This document shows, one piece after another, positions 47,317 through 58,200 of a DNA stretch of 64,000 nt (position 1 is the first letter of the stretch; the number at the start of each line of letters is the position of its first letter). Both the position numbers and the translations under genes were made by a program. This DNA is from Mucilaginibacter sp. GTDB taxonomy: Bacteria > Bacteroidota > Bacteroidia > Sphingobacteriales > Sphingobacteriaceae. The notes under the pieces were generated by a model. The model made no database searches and had not been told where the DNA came from. It worked only from the letters and a program-made list of their open reading frames with translations. The stretch lies in the NCBI GenBank assembly GCA_028288305.1, contig JAQBOA010000036.1, positions 109,267 through 173,266 of the forward strand, written 5' to 3'.

Positions 47317-48300
47317 TCATGCTACGCCATACTTTTTAGCGATTGGTTGAAGTAATGTTTCTACCGAATTTATATTTAATGGTCTTCTTGATGTCACAGC
47401 ACCATGATTTTTTCCATGTTGCAATAAGGCCTCCAAAACAGTAAATAGTTCCGCGTCTTCAATTTTAAAATCTTCTATGTCCAAACAGCCTATTGGTAAA
47501 TTACCTTGTAAAATGAACCAAAATAATTTACCTAACTGGAATATATCAGATGAACCATCGATGTTGCAATCAAAAGTGAATTCTGGATTTTTGCTCTTTT
47601 CAGCCAGGAATTTATTCATAGCTTCGGGTGTTTCCCAGCCAAAAGCGCCTAATCTTTGATAATTGTCAAGCGCCAATTCATCTTCTTTTTTAAACCGCAT
47701 TAAACCCAAATCGCCAATTTTACATTCCTCACCAAACATAAATATATTGTCATGCTTAATATCACGATGGTAAATGTTAATACCGTGCAACTGCTTTATA
47801 CCTTTCAAAATACTTGTAAAGAGCAATATTTTTTGCTGGATCGACCTTCTTTCGTCAAGGTAATCTGTTAAGTCAGATGTTCCTTTTTCCATTGTATAAT
47901 ATAAAAACACTTTTTCCTGAACTTTTATCTCACCATGATTGATAATTTTTACAACGTTGGGCAATCTGTATTGATTAGCACGTTTAAGAGCTATTATTTC
48001 CCTAAGAAATCTTTGTTTACGATTTTGTGTATAATAGCTATGAGATTGATTGGTTTGAATATTCGAAATTTTAATGATCAATTCACTAGATGATTCATCC
48101 TCGTAATCTTCATCGTCGTTGTCAGCAACAACAAGCTTAAAAACATTTGAATTACCACCGCGATTCCCTTTAACGGTATCACTAAGATTTCGCATTTCAT
48201 AGTCGTTGCCATCAATATTAATAATATTATCATAGCCATCCTTTGCCAAGGTGATACGGTTATCACTGGATACCGTAACTCTTTTAGATGTTTTTACCAT
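47317..48300 (-). CDS. Serine/threonine protein kinase paired with DUF262
   Basis: A 327-aa Hanks-type kinase without membrane segment. It has a glycine-rich loop (KGNRGGNSNVFK), the catalytic loop YHRDIKHDNIFMF, a DLG in place of DFG (KIGDLGLMRF) and SSDIFQLGKLFW in the F-helix region. An acidic insert (NDDEDYEDESS) follows the glycine loop. It begins 4 bases after the DUF262 gene, so they form a two-gene operon. Kinases in defence islands often trigger toxicity by phosphorylating host targets; that role here is inferred. Confidence 0.8.
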   Translation of the reverse strand: MVKTSKRVTVSSDNRITLAKDGYDNIINIDGNDYEMRNLSDTVKGNRGGNSNVFKLVVADNDDEDYEDESSSELIIKISNIQTNQSHSYYTQNRKQRFLREIIALKRANQYRLPNVVKIINHGEIKVQEKVFLYYTMEKGTSDLTDYLDERRSIQQKILLFTSILKGIKQLHGINIYHRDIKHDNIFMFGEECKIGDLGLMRFKKEDELALDNYQRLGAFGWETPEAMNKFLAEKSKNPEFTFDCNIDGSSDIFQLGKLFWFILQGNLPIGCLDIEDFKIEDAELFTVLEALLQHGKNHGAVTSRRPLNINSVETLLQPIAKKYGVA

Positions 48301-48304
48301 ACGG

Positions 48305-49408
48305 TTACGCGCTGAATACTATACTTGGTTTCAGGACTTTTAATTGATTTAAATCAATTGTATAATACTGCCCATTTTGCTGTAATTCAAAATTCAGCAT
48401 TTCATAATAGGTCAATATTTCGCGTTGTACCGTATTTGGGACTAAAGCTTCATTCAGAAATAGGCTTTGATAGAATGATCTTCGCTCTTGTCGGGCGTTT
48501 TTGGAATTAGATTGAGTAACACAATTCCTAGCATAGTTTTGAAGGGGTAGACAATCGTCATTAGATGGTGATATATCACTGGAAATTAATACCAGTATTT
48601 GATAGATGACTTTTAATTGCTCTATCGGCAAATTCGTATCGTTAATAAATCCGAAAAATGTATAGAAATCATTGCGCTGTTTATATCTCGTTTTACGAAT
48701 AGGAAAAAGAGAATTTAGAATATTCATGTTGTTTATTACACCAAGGAATTTCGCGTGCAGAAGGTCATATTGCGCTTGAGTAATGTCTTCTACAAATGTC
48801 CTGTCAATTTGGTCTTTCTTATCGGTGATACCGTCCTTTAACAAAACGATTAACTCCGACACAAAATCCATGTCGTTCATTCGTTTTAAAACATTGTCAG
48901 TGAATAATCCTAAATTTTTAAACCCTGTATAATCATTGCATATGTTTATTAGTTTAAGAAATTTGGTATCATAGTAAGTCGCTTTATTGACCTCGGGGCG
49001 ATTCAAATGAACACCGGCACTATTCACAAGCCCGTAAAATTCCTCTATGGAAATGTCATCAACTGCAATATCTTCGATAACGATTACAGCAATTGGAAAT
49101 TGATCAAAGTTGGGATAGTCATTAATATTATATAATCTATCATTGAAGTCAGTAAACCCGCCATTTCTAAATGCTACTAAAGTACGGGTACGTTGTTGGC
49201 CATCTACAACCTCAAAATTTCCAGGTTGTAATTCCCTTAAAAAAATATTTGGAATCGGATAGTTTTTGAAAGTTGATTCGATTAATATTCTTTGATCTTC
49301 AAGTGACCAAATAAAGTTTCTTTGATATGGTGGGCTCAGGTCTAAATTCCCAGCTGCATGAACAGAAATTAACTGGTTAATCGTCCATGTTTCAATTCTA
49401 AATCTCAT
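48305..49408 (-). CDS. DUF262 (GmrS/ParB-like) domain protein
   Basis: A 367-aa protein. Residues 24-50 read LSPPYQRNFIWSLEDQRILI, and 67-75 VVDGQQRTR; the PxYQR...W and DGQQR motifs define the DUF262 NTPase/ParB-like fold found in GmrSD-type modification-dependent restriction. No HNH (DUF1524) nuclease domain is seen at the C-terminus, so a partner must supply the effector; the kinase directly downstream is the obvious one. It faces away from the helicase operon across a 212-base divergent promoter region. Confidence 0.82.
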   Translation of the reverse strand: MRFRIETWTINQLISVHAAGNLDLSPPYQRNFIWSLEDQRILIESTFKNYPIPNIFLRELQPGNFEVVDGQQRTRTLVAFRNGGFTDFNDRLYNINDYPNFDQFPIAVIVIEDIAVDDISIEEFYGLVNSAGVHLNRPEVNKATYYDTKFLKLINICNDYTGFKNLGLFTDNVLKRMNDMDFVSELIVLLKDGITDKKDQIDRTFVEDITQAQYDLLHAKFLGVINNMNILNSLFPIRKTRYKQRNDFYTFFGFINDTNLPIEQLKVIYQILVLISSDISPSNDDCLPLQNYARNCVTQSNSKNARQERRSFYQSLFLNEALVPNTVQREILTYYEMLNFELQQNGQYYTIDLNQLKVLKPSIVFSA

Positions 49409-49620
49409 TGTTATATAAGGATATGTAAACAGGTTGGTTATGTAATATTAAGGATATTATTTAAAAGTCATAACATTGCTAGATGTTTGACTCAGAATAA
49501 TTATTCGAAATTAAATATAAAACTCAATTATTATTAAATAACTTAGGCATTGAATCCGAATTATATTTTTACATATGAATAGCAATCTTTTGTTGTTATA
49601 GACCTGCTTCTAACAAATAA

Positions 49621-51231
49621 ATGGATATAAAAAACCTGATCACTCGCCTTGATGAAGAAGCGTTTCAAAACATACTCGGAAAAGAAGTTGTAGCCACGTT
49701 AAACCTGCTTGGAGGCAAGTACGTATATTCGGAGAACCTTTTAAAGGTGCTTTTCAATACTTATTCAAATCAAGAATTAGTATTAAAAAAGATTTCAAGG
49801 AATTATTTAATTGACGCATTAAATAGGGAAGAAATAACCAACTTGATATTTATATTGGGTGTACAGCCGTCGAAAGACATGTATGAATTTGTTAAAGAGT
49901 TAAACTTCAAAGGCGATATACTTGATCGATTATTCAATTACTTTGGTGAGATCCTTCCAAAGGAAACACCATTGGAGTGGATTTCAGAGGTAGCGATTGT
50001 TCCTAAATACCCTTTATATTCCTATCAAATTAGCGTACAGGGCAAAATTGATAGGTTTTTGGCAACTGAAAAGAATAGAGTTCTCCTACATATGCCTACC
50101 GGTTCTGGTAAAACAAGGACTACGATAAGTTATATATGCAATTTCTTTTTGAAAAATGAGGGCGTTAACGTTGTATGGTTTGCAAATACAAAAGAGTTAC
50201 TAGACCAAGCATTTTCCGAATTTGTCCGAGCATGGAGTCTGTTAGGTAATCGTGATATTAAAGCGATTAAATTTTGGGATAAATCTACAGTGGACCTCAC
50301 TCAATTAAAAGGTTGCTTCATTGTCGCTGGTTTGGATAAAACATATCAGGCGTTGATGAAAAACATGAGTTCAATTAGCATCTTCGCCAATGGTTGCAAA
50401 TTGATTATTATGGATGAAGCCCATATGGCTATTGCCCCAACTTACAAGCTGCTTATTGAAAATATGATTGCCAATAAGACATCATTGATTGGGCTCTCTG
50501 CAACACCTGGAAGAACATGGAATGACCCTGATGAAGACAAAAAGCTTTCTAACTTTTTCTATCGTCAGAAAGCAAAACTGGAAATCCCTGGATATGAAAA
50601 CCCTGTTGATTACCTTGTTGACGAAGGGTATCTGGCAAGGGTAAATAACACTAAATTATTTACAGATTCCGGCATAACCTTATCGGCAAATGACATTAAG
50701 TATTTGACGGAAAACTACGTTTTGCCAACAAACGTTTTGAAGGATCTTTCTGAAAGCCGTCTTAGAAATATGGCCATCATAAGTAAAATCAAAGAACTCA
50801 TCAAAGTTCACAAACGAATTATATTATTTGCTATTACAAAAGATCACGCGATTGTATTAAACAGCTTACTTACAGCAATTGAAATAAATTCTAACGTAGT
50901 AACCTCAGACACTAATTCAATTGATCGTTCGAGCATTATTAAGAAATTTAAGGAGTCTCGTCTTGATAATCCTGCACCTATGGTTTTGTGCAATTATGGA
51001 ATTCTGACAACAGGCTTTGATGCTCCGGAAACAAGCTGCGCTGTTATTGCAAGGCCTACGGATTCTTTGGTTTTATATAGTCAAATGGTTGGCAGGGCAA
51101 TTAGGGGTATAAAATCGGGAGGTAACGCTACAGCTGAGATTGTTACAGTAATAGATGAAAGCCTTCCTGGCTTTAAAGAAGTAGCTGATGCTTTTTTAAA
51201 TTGGGAAGATGTTTGGGAAAAAGAAATATAG
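49621..51231 (+). CDS. SF2 DEAD/DEAH helicase (ResIII-like)
   Basis: A 536-aa helicase. An N-terminal helical domain of about 130 residues has no recognised family. The RecA-like core follows: Walker A MPTGSGKTRTT (about 158-168), motif II IIMDEAHMA, motif III GLSATPG, and in the second lobe TTGFDAPE and QMVGRAIRG (motif VI). No nuclease domain is fused. It is the first gene of a three-gene operon with a GHKL ATPase (16-base gap) and a PLD-like protein, so it probably translocates on DNA for the partner nuclease. Confidence 0.9.
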   Translation: MDIKNLITRLDEEAFQNILGKEVVATLNLLGGKYVYSENLLKVLFNTYSNQELVLKKISRNYLIDALNREEITNLIFILGVQPSKDMYEFVKELNFKGDILDRLFNYFGEILPKETPLEWISEVAIVPKYPLYSYQISVQGKIDRFLATEKNRVLLHMPTGSGKTRTTISYICNFFLKNEGVNVVWFANTKELLDQAFSEFVRAWSLLGNRDIKAIKFWDKSTVDLTQLKGCFIVAGLDKTYQALMKNMSSISIFANGCKLIIMDEAHMAIAPTYKLLIENMIANKTSLIGLSATPGRTWNDPDEDKKLSNFFYRQKAKLEIPGYENPVDYLVDEGYLARVNNTKLFTDSGITLSANDIKYLTENYVLPTNVLKDLSESRLRNMAIISKIKELIKVHKRIILFAITKDHAIVLNSLLTAIEINSNVVTSDTNSIDRSSIIKKFKESRLDNPAPMVLCNYGILTTGFDAPETSCAVIARPTDSLVLYSQMVGRAIRGIKSGGNATAEIVTVIDESLPGFKEVADAFLNWEDVWEKEI

Positions 51232-51247
51232 TATTAAAACAAAATAA

Positions 51248-53089
51248 ATGAATCATTCAATAGTTCCAGTGCATTTGGTTGTAAAATCAATGCGCGATAA
51301 TGGATATAAAAATACGGCATATGCTATAGCCGAATTAATAGATAATTCTATTCAGCATGGTGCTACTATTGTAGATCTAATTTGCCTGGAAGATGATGTA
51401 CAAATTGCTACTTCCAAAACGGTTTCCCGAATAAGCGAGATTGCAGTTTTGGATAATGGGCAAGGCATGAATGCAGAAACATTACAAAAAGCATTGCAAT
51501 TTGGCAACGGTACAAACTTAGGGAAAGAAAATCAAAAGGGGATCGGAAAATTTGGGATGGGTTTGCCCTCTTCTTCTATATCACAAGCGGTGCGGGTAGA
51601 CGTGTGGAGCTGGCAGGGAGATATTAAACAGGCACTTCATACTTATATTGATGTAAATGAAATAAGTGAGGGGTTTATGACCGATGTCCCTGATCCTTTA
51701 CTAGAAGTCATTCCAGCTAAGTGGTTGGAGATAGTCAAAACATTTGGCCCTACGGGCACTTTGGTGGTATGGTCTAAACTAGACCGTTGTTTGTGGCGCA
51801 CAGGTAAAACGATTATTGATCACTCAGAATACATTGTCGGCAGAATGTATCGTAAGTTTATTAATAGCGGAAAAGTTACCATCAAAGCAACAGTGGTTAA
51901 ATCCAGTAATTTAAAAACTCCTGTACACAGTGAAGCATTCCTGGCAAACGACCCTATGTACCTGATGCAAAATACTAGCGTTTCTGAACTGTTGGCCAAA
52001 CAAGGCCTTCCTGATCCGATGTTCGCAAAACTTGGGGGTGACGATGGTTTTGAAAAGAAATTTACTATTAACTTTGAGAATCAAAATCATGATGTTTTTG
52101 TACGCTATTCTTTTGCAACTGAAACAACCAGGAAAGGTAAACTTGCCGGTTCATACCCACATGGTAAGCATGCCGCTGGCAATATTGGTGTATCTATTTT
52201 AAGAGCGGGACGTGAATTAGACTTAGATACCTCGTGGACTGTTTATGATGCCCGTGAAAGATGGTGGGGCGTCGAAGTTGAATTTCCACCTTCACTTGAT
52301 GAAGTATTTGGGGTTACAAACAATAAACAGTTTGCAAATAATTTTAAAGAATTAGGCAGCATCAATTTCCGGGATTATTTAGAAGAGCGTGGTCAATCCA
52401 TTTCAGAATTTAAAACAGAGTTACTGGAAGATAATGATTTGAAGGCTTTATTAATTGAAATAGCTGTTGATATAAAAAACCAATTAGGTAATCTTAGATC
52501 AACTATTAAGGCTCAAGCACCACACTTAGAAAAGAGCGATCCAAGTGCGCGACATCCGGCAGTAGAAGTAATTGATGAAGCAGAAAAGCATGCTTCGGAT
52601 GTTACTCAACTAAGAAAAGATCATGGTATAGTATCACCAAGCGATAAACAGGCTGACTCTAAAACAGAAGAAGAAAAGCTGGAGGAAATTGTAAAAACTC
52701 TTACCGAGGATCAGGTACCTGAACCTGCGGCATTTGCGAAAACGATGATTACATCTTCGGTGATATATCAATTTGTTGATGCTAACTTTGAATCAAAAGC
52801 ATTCTTTTCTGTTGTCCCTGCGGGCGGAAAAATCATCATAAAGCTCAATACCAGTCACCCGGCCTATGATCAGTTTGTGGAAGTTCTCAAGGATGATATA
52901 GATCCTGATGCTACCAAGGATGACCTGATTCAACGCTTACTGAGTGCAAAAGATGGTATGAAGCTCTTGTTAATGGCTTGGGCAAGATTTGAGGATGAAC
53001 AACCGGACGGTAAATTAAAAAACAATGTTAAGGATGCCAGAATAGATTGGGGTAAGATGGCGACTGCATTTATGACGATCGATGAGTAA
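51248..53089 (+). CDS. GHKL ATPase, MORC/Hsp90-like
   Basis: A 613-aa protein. The GHKL fold is clear: N box AIAELIDNSIQHGA (N33), G1 box LDNGQGM (69-75 region) and G2 box GIGKFGMGLPSSS (98-110). The AELIDNS form is that of MORC/MutL/Hsp90-type ATPases rather than histidine kinases. An S5-like domain and a C-terminal acidic/helical region (after residue 420) follow. Prokaryotic MORC relatives beside SF2 helicases and nucleases have been described as restriction-type systems (Iyer, Abhiman and Aravind, 2008). It overlaps the PLD gene by 8 bases. Confidence 0.82.
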   Translation: MNHSIVPVHLVVKSMRDNGYKNTAYAIAELIDNSIQHGATIVDLICLEDDVQIATSKTVSRISEIAVLDNGQGMNAETLQKALQFGNGTNLGKENQKGIGKFGMGLPSSSISQAVRVDVWSWQGDIKQALHTYIDVNEISEGFMTDVPDPLLEVIPAKWLEIVKTFGPTGTLVVWSKLDRCLWRTGKTIIDHSEYIVGRMYRKFINSGKVTIKATVVKSSNLKTPVHSEAFLANDPMYLMQNTSVSELLAKQGLPDPMFAKLGGDDGFEKKFTINFENQNHDVFVRYSFATETTRKGKLAGSYPHGKHAAGNIGVSILRAGRELDLDTSWTVYDARERWWGVEVEFPPSLDEVFGVTNNKQFANNFKELGSINFRDYLEERGQSISEFKTELLEDNDLKALLIEIAVDIKNQLGNLRSTIKAQAPHLEKSDPSARHPAVEVIDEAEKHASDVTQLRKDHGIVSPSDKQADSKTEEEKLEEIVKTLTEDQVPEPAAFAKTMITSSVIYQFVDANFESKAFFSVVPAGGKIIIKLNTSHPAYDQFVEVLKDDIDPDATKDDLIQRLLSAKDGMKLLLMAWARFEDEQPDGKLKNNVKDARIDWGKMATAFMTIDE

Positions 53090-54038
53090 CAGGTTATTTA
53101 AAAACGGTATTGATTTGTTTAATGAGTTGTCAGTTTTCATTAATGGGGCTGACAACCTTTCCATCTATGTTCCTTATATTAAACTACAACCTTTAAAGGC
53201 ACTAATTGACAATCATAGCTCAGTTAAGACTGTAGTTGTTAGATGGGAACCGAGAGATTTGATTACAGGAGCTTCGGACTTGGAAATTTACTCCTATTTA
53301 AAAGAAAAGGGCATTACCTTATACCGAAATCCACGGGTGCACTTAAAGGCCTTTGTACACGATGGTGAAAGAGCATTTTTTGGCAGCGCGAACATTTCAC
53401 AGAGGGCTTTAAACAATCCTCCATTACTCAATTATAATTATGAACTTGCTACCGTAGTAGAAAACTTGGGTTTGGATGAACGGTTATACTTTAATTTAAT
53501 TGAGGCAGAAAGTGTTTTAATAACAGATCTGATATACGAGCAAATAAAATCGCAACTACCCGAAAAAATTGCCTCATTTCCTAAAGAGTCTGATTTTGAC
53601 ATTGCTATCCAATATCCAGATAAAAACTATTCTATATCTTCCCTTCCAATGACCTATAATGTAGAAACGCTTTACAGGATTTATGAAACCCATGAAGGGC
53701 TTCATGAAGTGGAACTAAGCTGCTCATTACATGATTTAGCCCTTTATAATCTGCCATTGGGATTACCTTTAGATGAATTTAAAAAACAACTTAAGGTAAG
53801 TTTCTTCAATCACCCTTTTATTCGCGAATTTTTAAGGAATGTAGATAACGAAGGGGAAATATATTTTGGTGGCGCAAAGGACTGGATACATCGTAATTGC
53901 TCAGACGTACCCACCCCCAGAAAATGGGAGATTACCGAAAATATCCAAATCTTATATCGTTGGATTACTGCGTTAGGGGAGGGAATTTACCAAATGGACA
54001 GACCCTCACATTCTGAACGTCTCTTTTTAATTAAATAA
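53082..54038 (+). CDS. PLD-superfamily nuclease-like protein
   Basis: A 318-aa protein with one HxKx4D motif: HLKAFVHD followed by GERAFFGSANIS (about residues 87-106). A single HKD per chain means it should act as a dimer, as in Nuc/BfiI-type nucleases. The C-terminal 150 residues are unassigned. Its start lies inside the end of the GHKL gene (8-base overlap), so the two are translationally coupled. Likely the DNA-cutting effector of the helicase-GHKL-PLD operon. Confidence 0.82.
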   Translation: MSNRLFKNGIDLFNELSVFINGADNLSIYVPYIKLQPLKALIDNHSSVKTVVVRWEPRDLITGASDLEIYSYLKEKGITLYRNPRVHLKAFVHDGERAFFGSANISQRALNNPPLLNYNYELATVVENLGLDERLYFNLIEAESVLITDLIYEQIKSQLPEKIASFPKESDFDIAIQYPDKNYSISSLPMTYNVETLYRIYETHEGLHEVELSCSLHDLALYNLPLGLPLDEFKKQLKVSFFNHPFIREFLRNVDNEGEIYFGGAKDWIHRNCSDVPTPRKWEITENIQILYRWITALGEGIYQMDRPSHSERLFLIK

Positions 54039-54166
54039 AAGTATCCAAAAACAACAAAGCATCTTCTAAAGTTTTGAAAACATTGCCGGATGGCTGGTGT
54101 GCGATCTTAAAATATCGAGCAAAAGTTTCATCCACTTAATCCTTTAATGCCTTCCATTTTTTATAT

Positions 54167-55273
54167 TTAAATAAAGCAGGACGCACATCCAATCCCTTCC
54201 TCTTCATCCAAAATGTCAACCAAAAAAGCTGACTTTTTATTTGCTGCGCGATCTTGCTTTTTCGCGTAATCGTTCTTGATTTGTTTAATTCTATCCGGTG
54301 CGATTAATTGCTCTAGACTTTCATTTTGCATCCATGTATATCCATCTTTTTCATAAACCATAGCTTTTCTGAAAAGCTCGGGATGTTGTTCATATAACCA
54401 TACCCATTCGATCTTTTGTTGGTAAAAGCAAAAGAAACAACCGGACCGGCTACGTGCATATGATGAATTTTTACCGTTGATTTCGAAATCGATCTTCTTA
54501 TAATAAGCAGGTACTCCTACGCCTGATTCCTCTAAAATTCTAAAAATATCATCCCGTACCAAATTCTCATCGTTTTCTAATAACGGGAAATACGCATCGT
54601 CCTGGGCTAAAGGGTAATTAGTTGATTTTAGAAAATTGTAAACAAGGTAATTCGTTTCCTTTACGCCTAAGTCAAGTAATTGATTTAACTTATTATGCAT
54701 ATTATAATTCAGGTCTAACGACTTGGCCAGGATACCTTGTAATTTCCCGCTTTTTGTGCCAAAATCAAACTGCGATAGCCCATCAATATTAAATGCCATA
54801 TGATCATTGGCCAGAAATTTTTCTATAACATCTTCACTCCAGATGTTTTTTCTGAAAGGGAATATAGATTGAATATTAGGCTTCCTGGATATATATCCTT
54901 CACGGTCTTCATCACCCCTTATGCCTACATACGAAATAACCAAGTCGTTGCCGACGTACTTTTCAAATGGTTCCAGTTTTAACTTCTTCGTACACCAACG
55001 TGCATTTGATGATGGCAGGTAACCGCCATACATTTTGAGAAAATGATCAAAGGGATCTTCGTGGCTATTTTCGGCAGCTTTTAATATATTAATGCTTTTA
55101 CCGAGATACACCTCCAAATTTGTAATTAACTGATAAGTTTCGTCAAGTTCTTTTCCGGTATCGCTCGAGTAATATTCTATATCTAAGAGCGGATAAAGGT
55201 TCTTCAAATAAATTGCCAATGCGGCGCTATCTTTTCCCCCTGATATACCCAGGACGTGTCTTACCTTACTCAT
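54167..55273 (-). CDS. PAPS-reductase/DndC-like PP-loop protein
   Basis: A 368-aa ATP-pyrophosphatase-fold protein. The PP-loop is SGGKDSAAL (residues 11-19), and CTKKLKLEPFEKYVG and YVGIRGDEDREGY follow. Cysteine pairs near the C-terminus (GCFFCFYQ and the final GCASCFI) with the Cys in ARWCTKK could hold an iron-sulfur cluster, as in the sulfurtransferase DndC. No cysteine desulfurase, DndD or DndE is nearby. It is the last gene of the DUF4007-ATPase-PAPSR operon and overlaps the ATPase by 8 bases. Confidence 0.82.
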   Translation of the reverse strand: MSKVRHVLGISGGKDSAALAIYLKNLYPLLDIEYYSSDTGKELDETYQLITNLEVYLGKSINILKAAENSHEDPFDHFLKMYGGYLPSSNARWCTKKLKLEPFEKYVGNDLVISYVGIRGDEDREGYISRKPNIQSIFPFRKNIWSEDVIEKFLANDHMAFNIDGLSQFDFGTKSGKLQGILAKSLDLNYNMHNKLNQLLDLGVKETNYLVYNFLKSTNYPLAQDDAYFPLLENDENLVRDDIFRILEESGVGVPAYYKKIDFEINGKNSSYARSRSGCFFCFYQQKIEWVWLYEQHPELFRKAMVYEKDGYTWMQNESLEQLIAPDRIKQIKNDYAKKQDRAANKKSAFLVDILDEEEGIGCASCFI

Positions 55274-58200
55274 TTTCCAATACTTTTTGCAACAGTGTGG
55301 TCAATATCAATTTGTTCAAATTCTGGTCGTTAGATAGGGCTAAGCCAAGCTTATCGACATATGAATTAATATTATTTGCTTGGTCACGGGAAACACGAAT
55401 GATATTTTTTTGGGGATTACTTCCAAAGGTCACAAATTGCAGGTTATAAACCTGTTCTTTTTCTTCATCAATTTCAATAGCAGATAATTCGGTTAAACTG
55501 TCCAGATCATGAATCATGCTTTTAAAATTCTCATATAAAAGAATTTCTTCTTCATCCCGGATCGTTTCCAGACTTTTACCTAATAACGATTGGCAAACTG
55601 AACTTAACCAAGCGCGATTATCATCAAGCAAGGAGTCTATTCGTTGTACAAACGATTTTTGTTTGGTTAAAAGTAAATGGCGTTTTAAAGGTAAAAATCG
55701 TTCCTGAAGTTTGGCTTTAGCAACATCAAAATCTACTTGCCCATCTTCAAACAAAATTTCGTGTTTAATAAATGATTCAAATCTATCTACTAATCCTTCA
55801 AAGCAAGTTCGAATTTCTTTAATGGCATTTTGTAACGTTTCTATATAATTAACCAATAAAGTAGGATCATCGTTTAAATCCTTGATGCCACTGCCCAATG
55901 CCGCCGGTAAAGCCTCAAAGAAGGTAATTTCAGGATCTTTGGACTTTGAAATGGCATTTCGTACGGAAATGGCTTCTTTAGATAGGCGGGCAGTTTGTTT
56001 AGCATATTCAGGCAGTGTACGGTAAAATACCAAAAATGGCTTGATAGTTTCTATAAAAGAACTATTGTTAATCGTTGCTTTGCTGTCCTGATTTAAAAAA
56101 GTCCGATAGCTATTGAAAATATCTAACCTAACGCCGTCTATATCAAAAGCTTTGATTTGAAAATCTTTAGGCTTCTTAGCTAACAGTTCTAAAGTATCAT
56201 CGGTCATTGAAGGGAGGAAAGCCCCATCGCAATACAATGCAAAATCATTTCGCTTTAAAAAAAGGAATGACGGTATCCAGAAATCAATAAAGCCTTGCTT
56301 TAACTTAAATGGTTTTTGGGATAAAAGGTCCACAAAAAGGTTAAGCGATTTCGGATGCTGTTTAGTTCCATCCAAAAACTGTTGACTTAAAGTGATTAAC
56401 CTATAAAAACTATCACCTGGCCGGATATCTGCGTTCAAGTCCTCTTTATAAGGCGATAATCCGTTGTCCAATAACAGGGAGCGGAAGATCATTTTCTCCG
56501 GCGGAAATTTATTTTCTGGTATCCCTAAATCTGGTTGATCCCAATTCGCAACTAGTCCTTTAAAATAGTTTCTCTTGGCGGTATAAATAGCACTGGAGAT
56601 TTTATGCTTATTGACTAGTTCGTTTTTGAATACGGGTGCTGAGCTATATACCTCTTTACAAACCTGGGTCAATAGTTTATTAAACCCTTTTTTGGAACTA
56701 ACAGTTTGAGTAGCATTGTTCCAGTACCAGGATATATCTGTTGTACCCGTATAAAGATTATTCAATATGAAGTGGTTTAAAAGAATTTGCTGGTGTGCCG
56801 CAATGCTTTCCAACTCCCTTTTTGCTACTTTATCATTAGAATTTTCATTTAGTACTTTTCTTGTTTTTTCAAGATCAAATAATAGTGCCTTAATATCTTT
56901 TGAATTTTTGTAAAAAACATAGATGTTGGCGGATGGTGCAGCCTCGTTTAAAAGCGCAATGTCCCTTTCCTTGATATTTTCATTAAAAATCAACTGGATG
57001 TAACCATCAATTTCATTTTCAGGTGTGAGTATTCTCGGGTACTCAGATATTTCAAATTGAAAATACCTGCTCGTTCCATTGATATAAGAATACTCTTTCG
57101 CAAGGACAGGTGAAAACTCGAAGTATTTTTTGAGTACCGTCGGAATGTCAGAAATTTCGGAAACACGGTCCCCTGCCTCGATCAACGCTAACTCAATATC
57201 AATCTCGGCTTCTTCCGACAAAACATACCGTTTACTGTGTTTACGATAACGAATGATACTTTTAGAAATTAAGTTCTCTATTATAATATCGCTATCACTG
57301 ATGCCTAAACAGTTTACCGCGTAGCCTGATAAAAATTTCTGATCTAGAACTGCGCCTGCGGCAGAAAAAGTATTTAGCAAACCTATAGTCTTTACTATTT
57401 TTAAATAGTCATCAATTTTGCTGTCGAATGAGTTTTCAACTTGTTCTATAGCCTGACGTATTGCTGCCCAAGATGCAGAATCCGGGTTATGTTTAGAATG
57501 CAGGAATGAATAAAAATTATTGATCAGGTAATCGAAAACATTCGACAAATTGTAGAACGGTGACTTAGCAGACGTTGTAAACTTTAGAATACCGGCTTGG
57601 TCTGTAGATTCTAAAAAAGAAAATAATGACCGCTCATTCTGACCGTAATTTTGCAGGGCAAGCGTTAACACATTTGCAGCGAGTAAATCAAGCGGAAATA
57701 ATTTACTTGCAACTTCCTTGCTATACCCTGATTTAAACGCCTTTGCATTTTCAAAAATAGACAAAGCGGTATTGATTTGCTTTGAGCCGTTGGGATAAGA
57801 AAGCTGCGAAATATGTTCCGACGCTAAATATAGTAATTGCTCAACTGGTTCATTAAACGTTAATTCCTTAAATCGGCCCTTTACTTTTGTCCACTCCTGC
57901 CTTAACGATTTATTCAACTCGTATGAATAGCTGTCAAAATTTTGGTGAACGGTTGTAAGTAGAAGTATCTGGTGCTTAGAATTGTTCGCAAATTCAGCCA
58001 ATTGCTGTAAAAAATACAACTCCCTTTCAGGGTTGTTTTTTGCCGCAAATTCTAAAAACTTACCTAGTTCATCAACGACAATAACCAACAAAGAGTTTTT
58101 TGACTTTAGCTGGTGGTATCTGTTAAATAACTCCGATAAAATATTTTCAATCTCATGTTTTTCTGAAACGACGTCTAAATATTCAGCGAAGGTTTTGATA

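Noticed and set aside
54167..55273. Assimilatory PAPS reductase (cysH)
   Set aside because: It lies in a defence-type operon, has extra C-terminal cysteine pairs and no sulfate assimilation neighbours, so a DndC-like role fits better.
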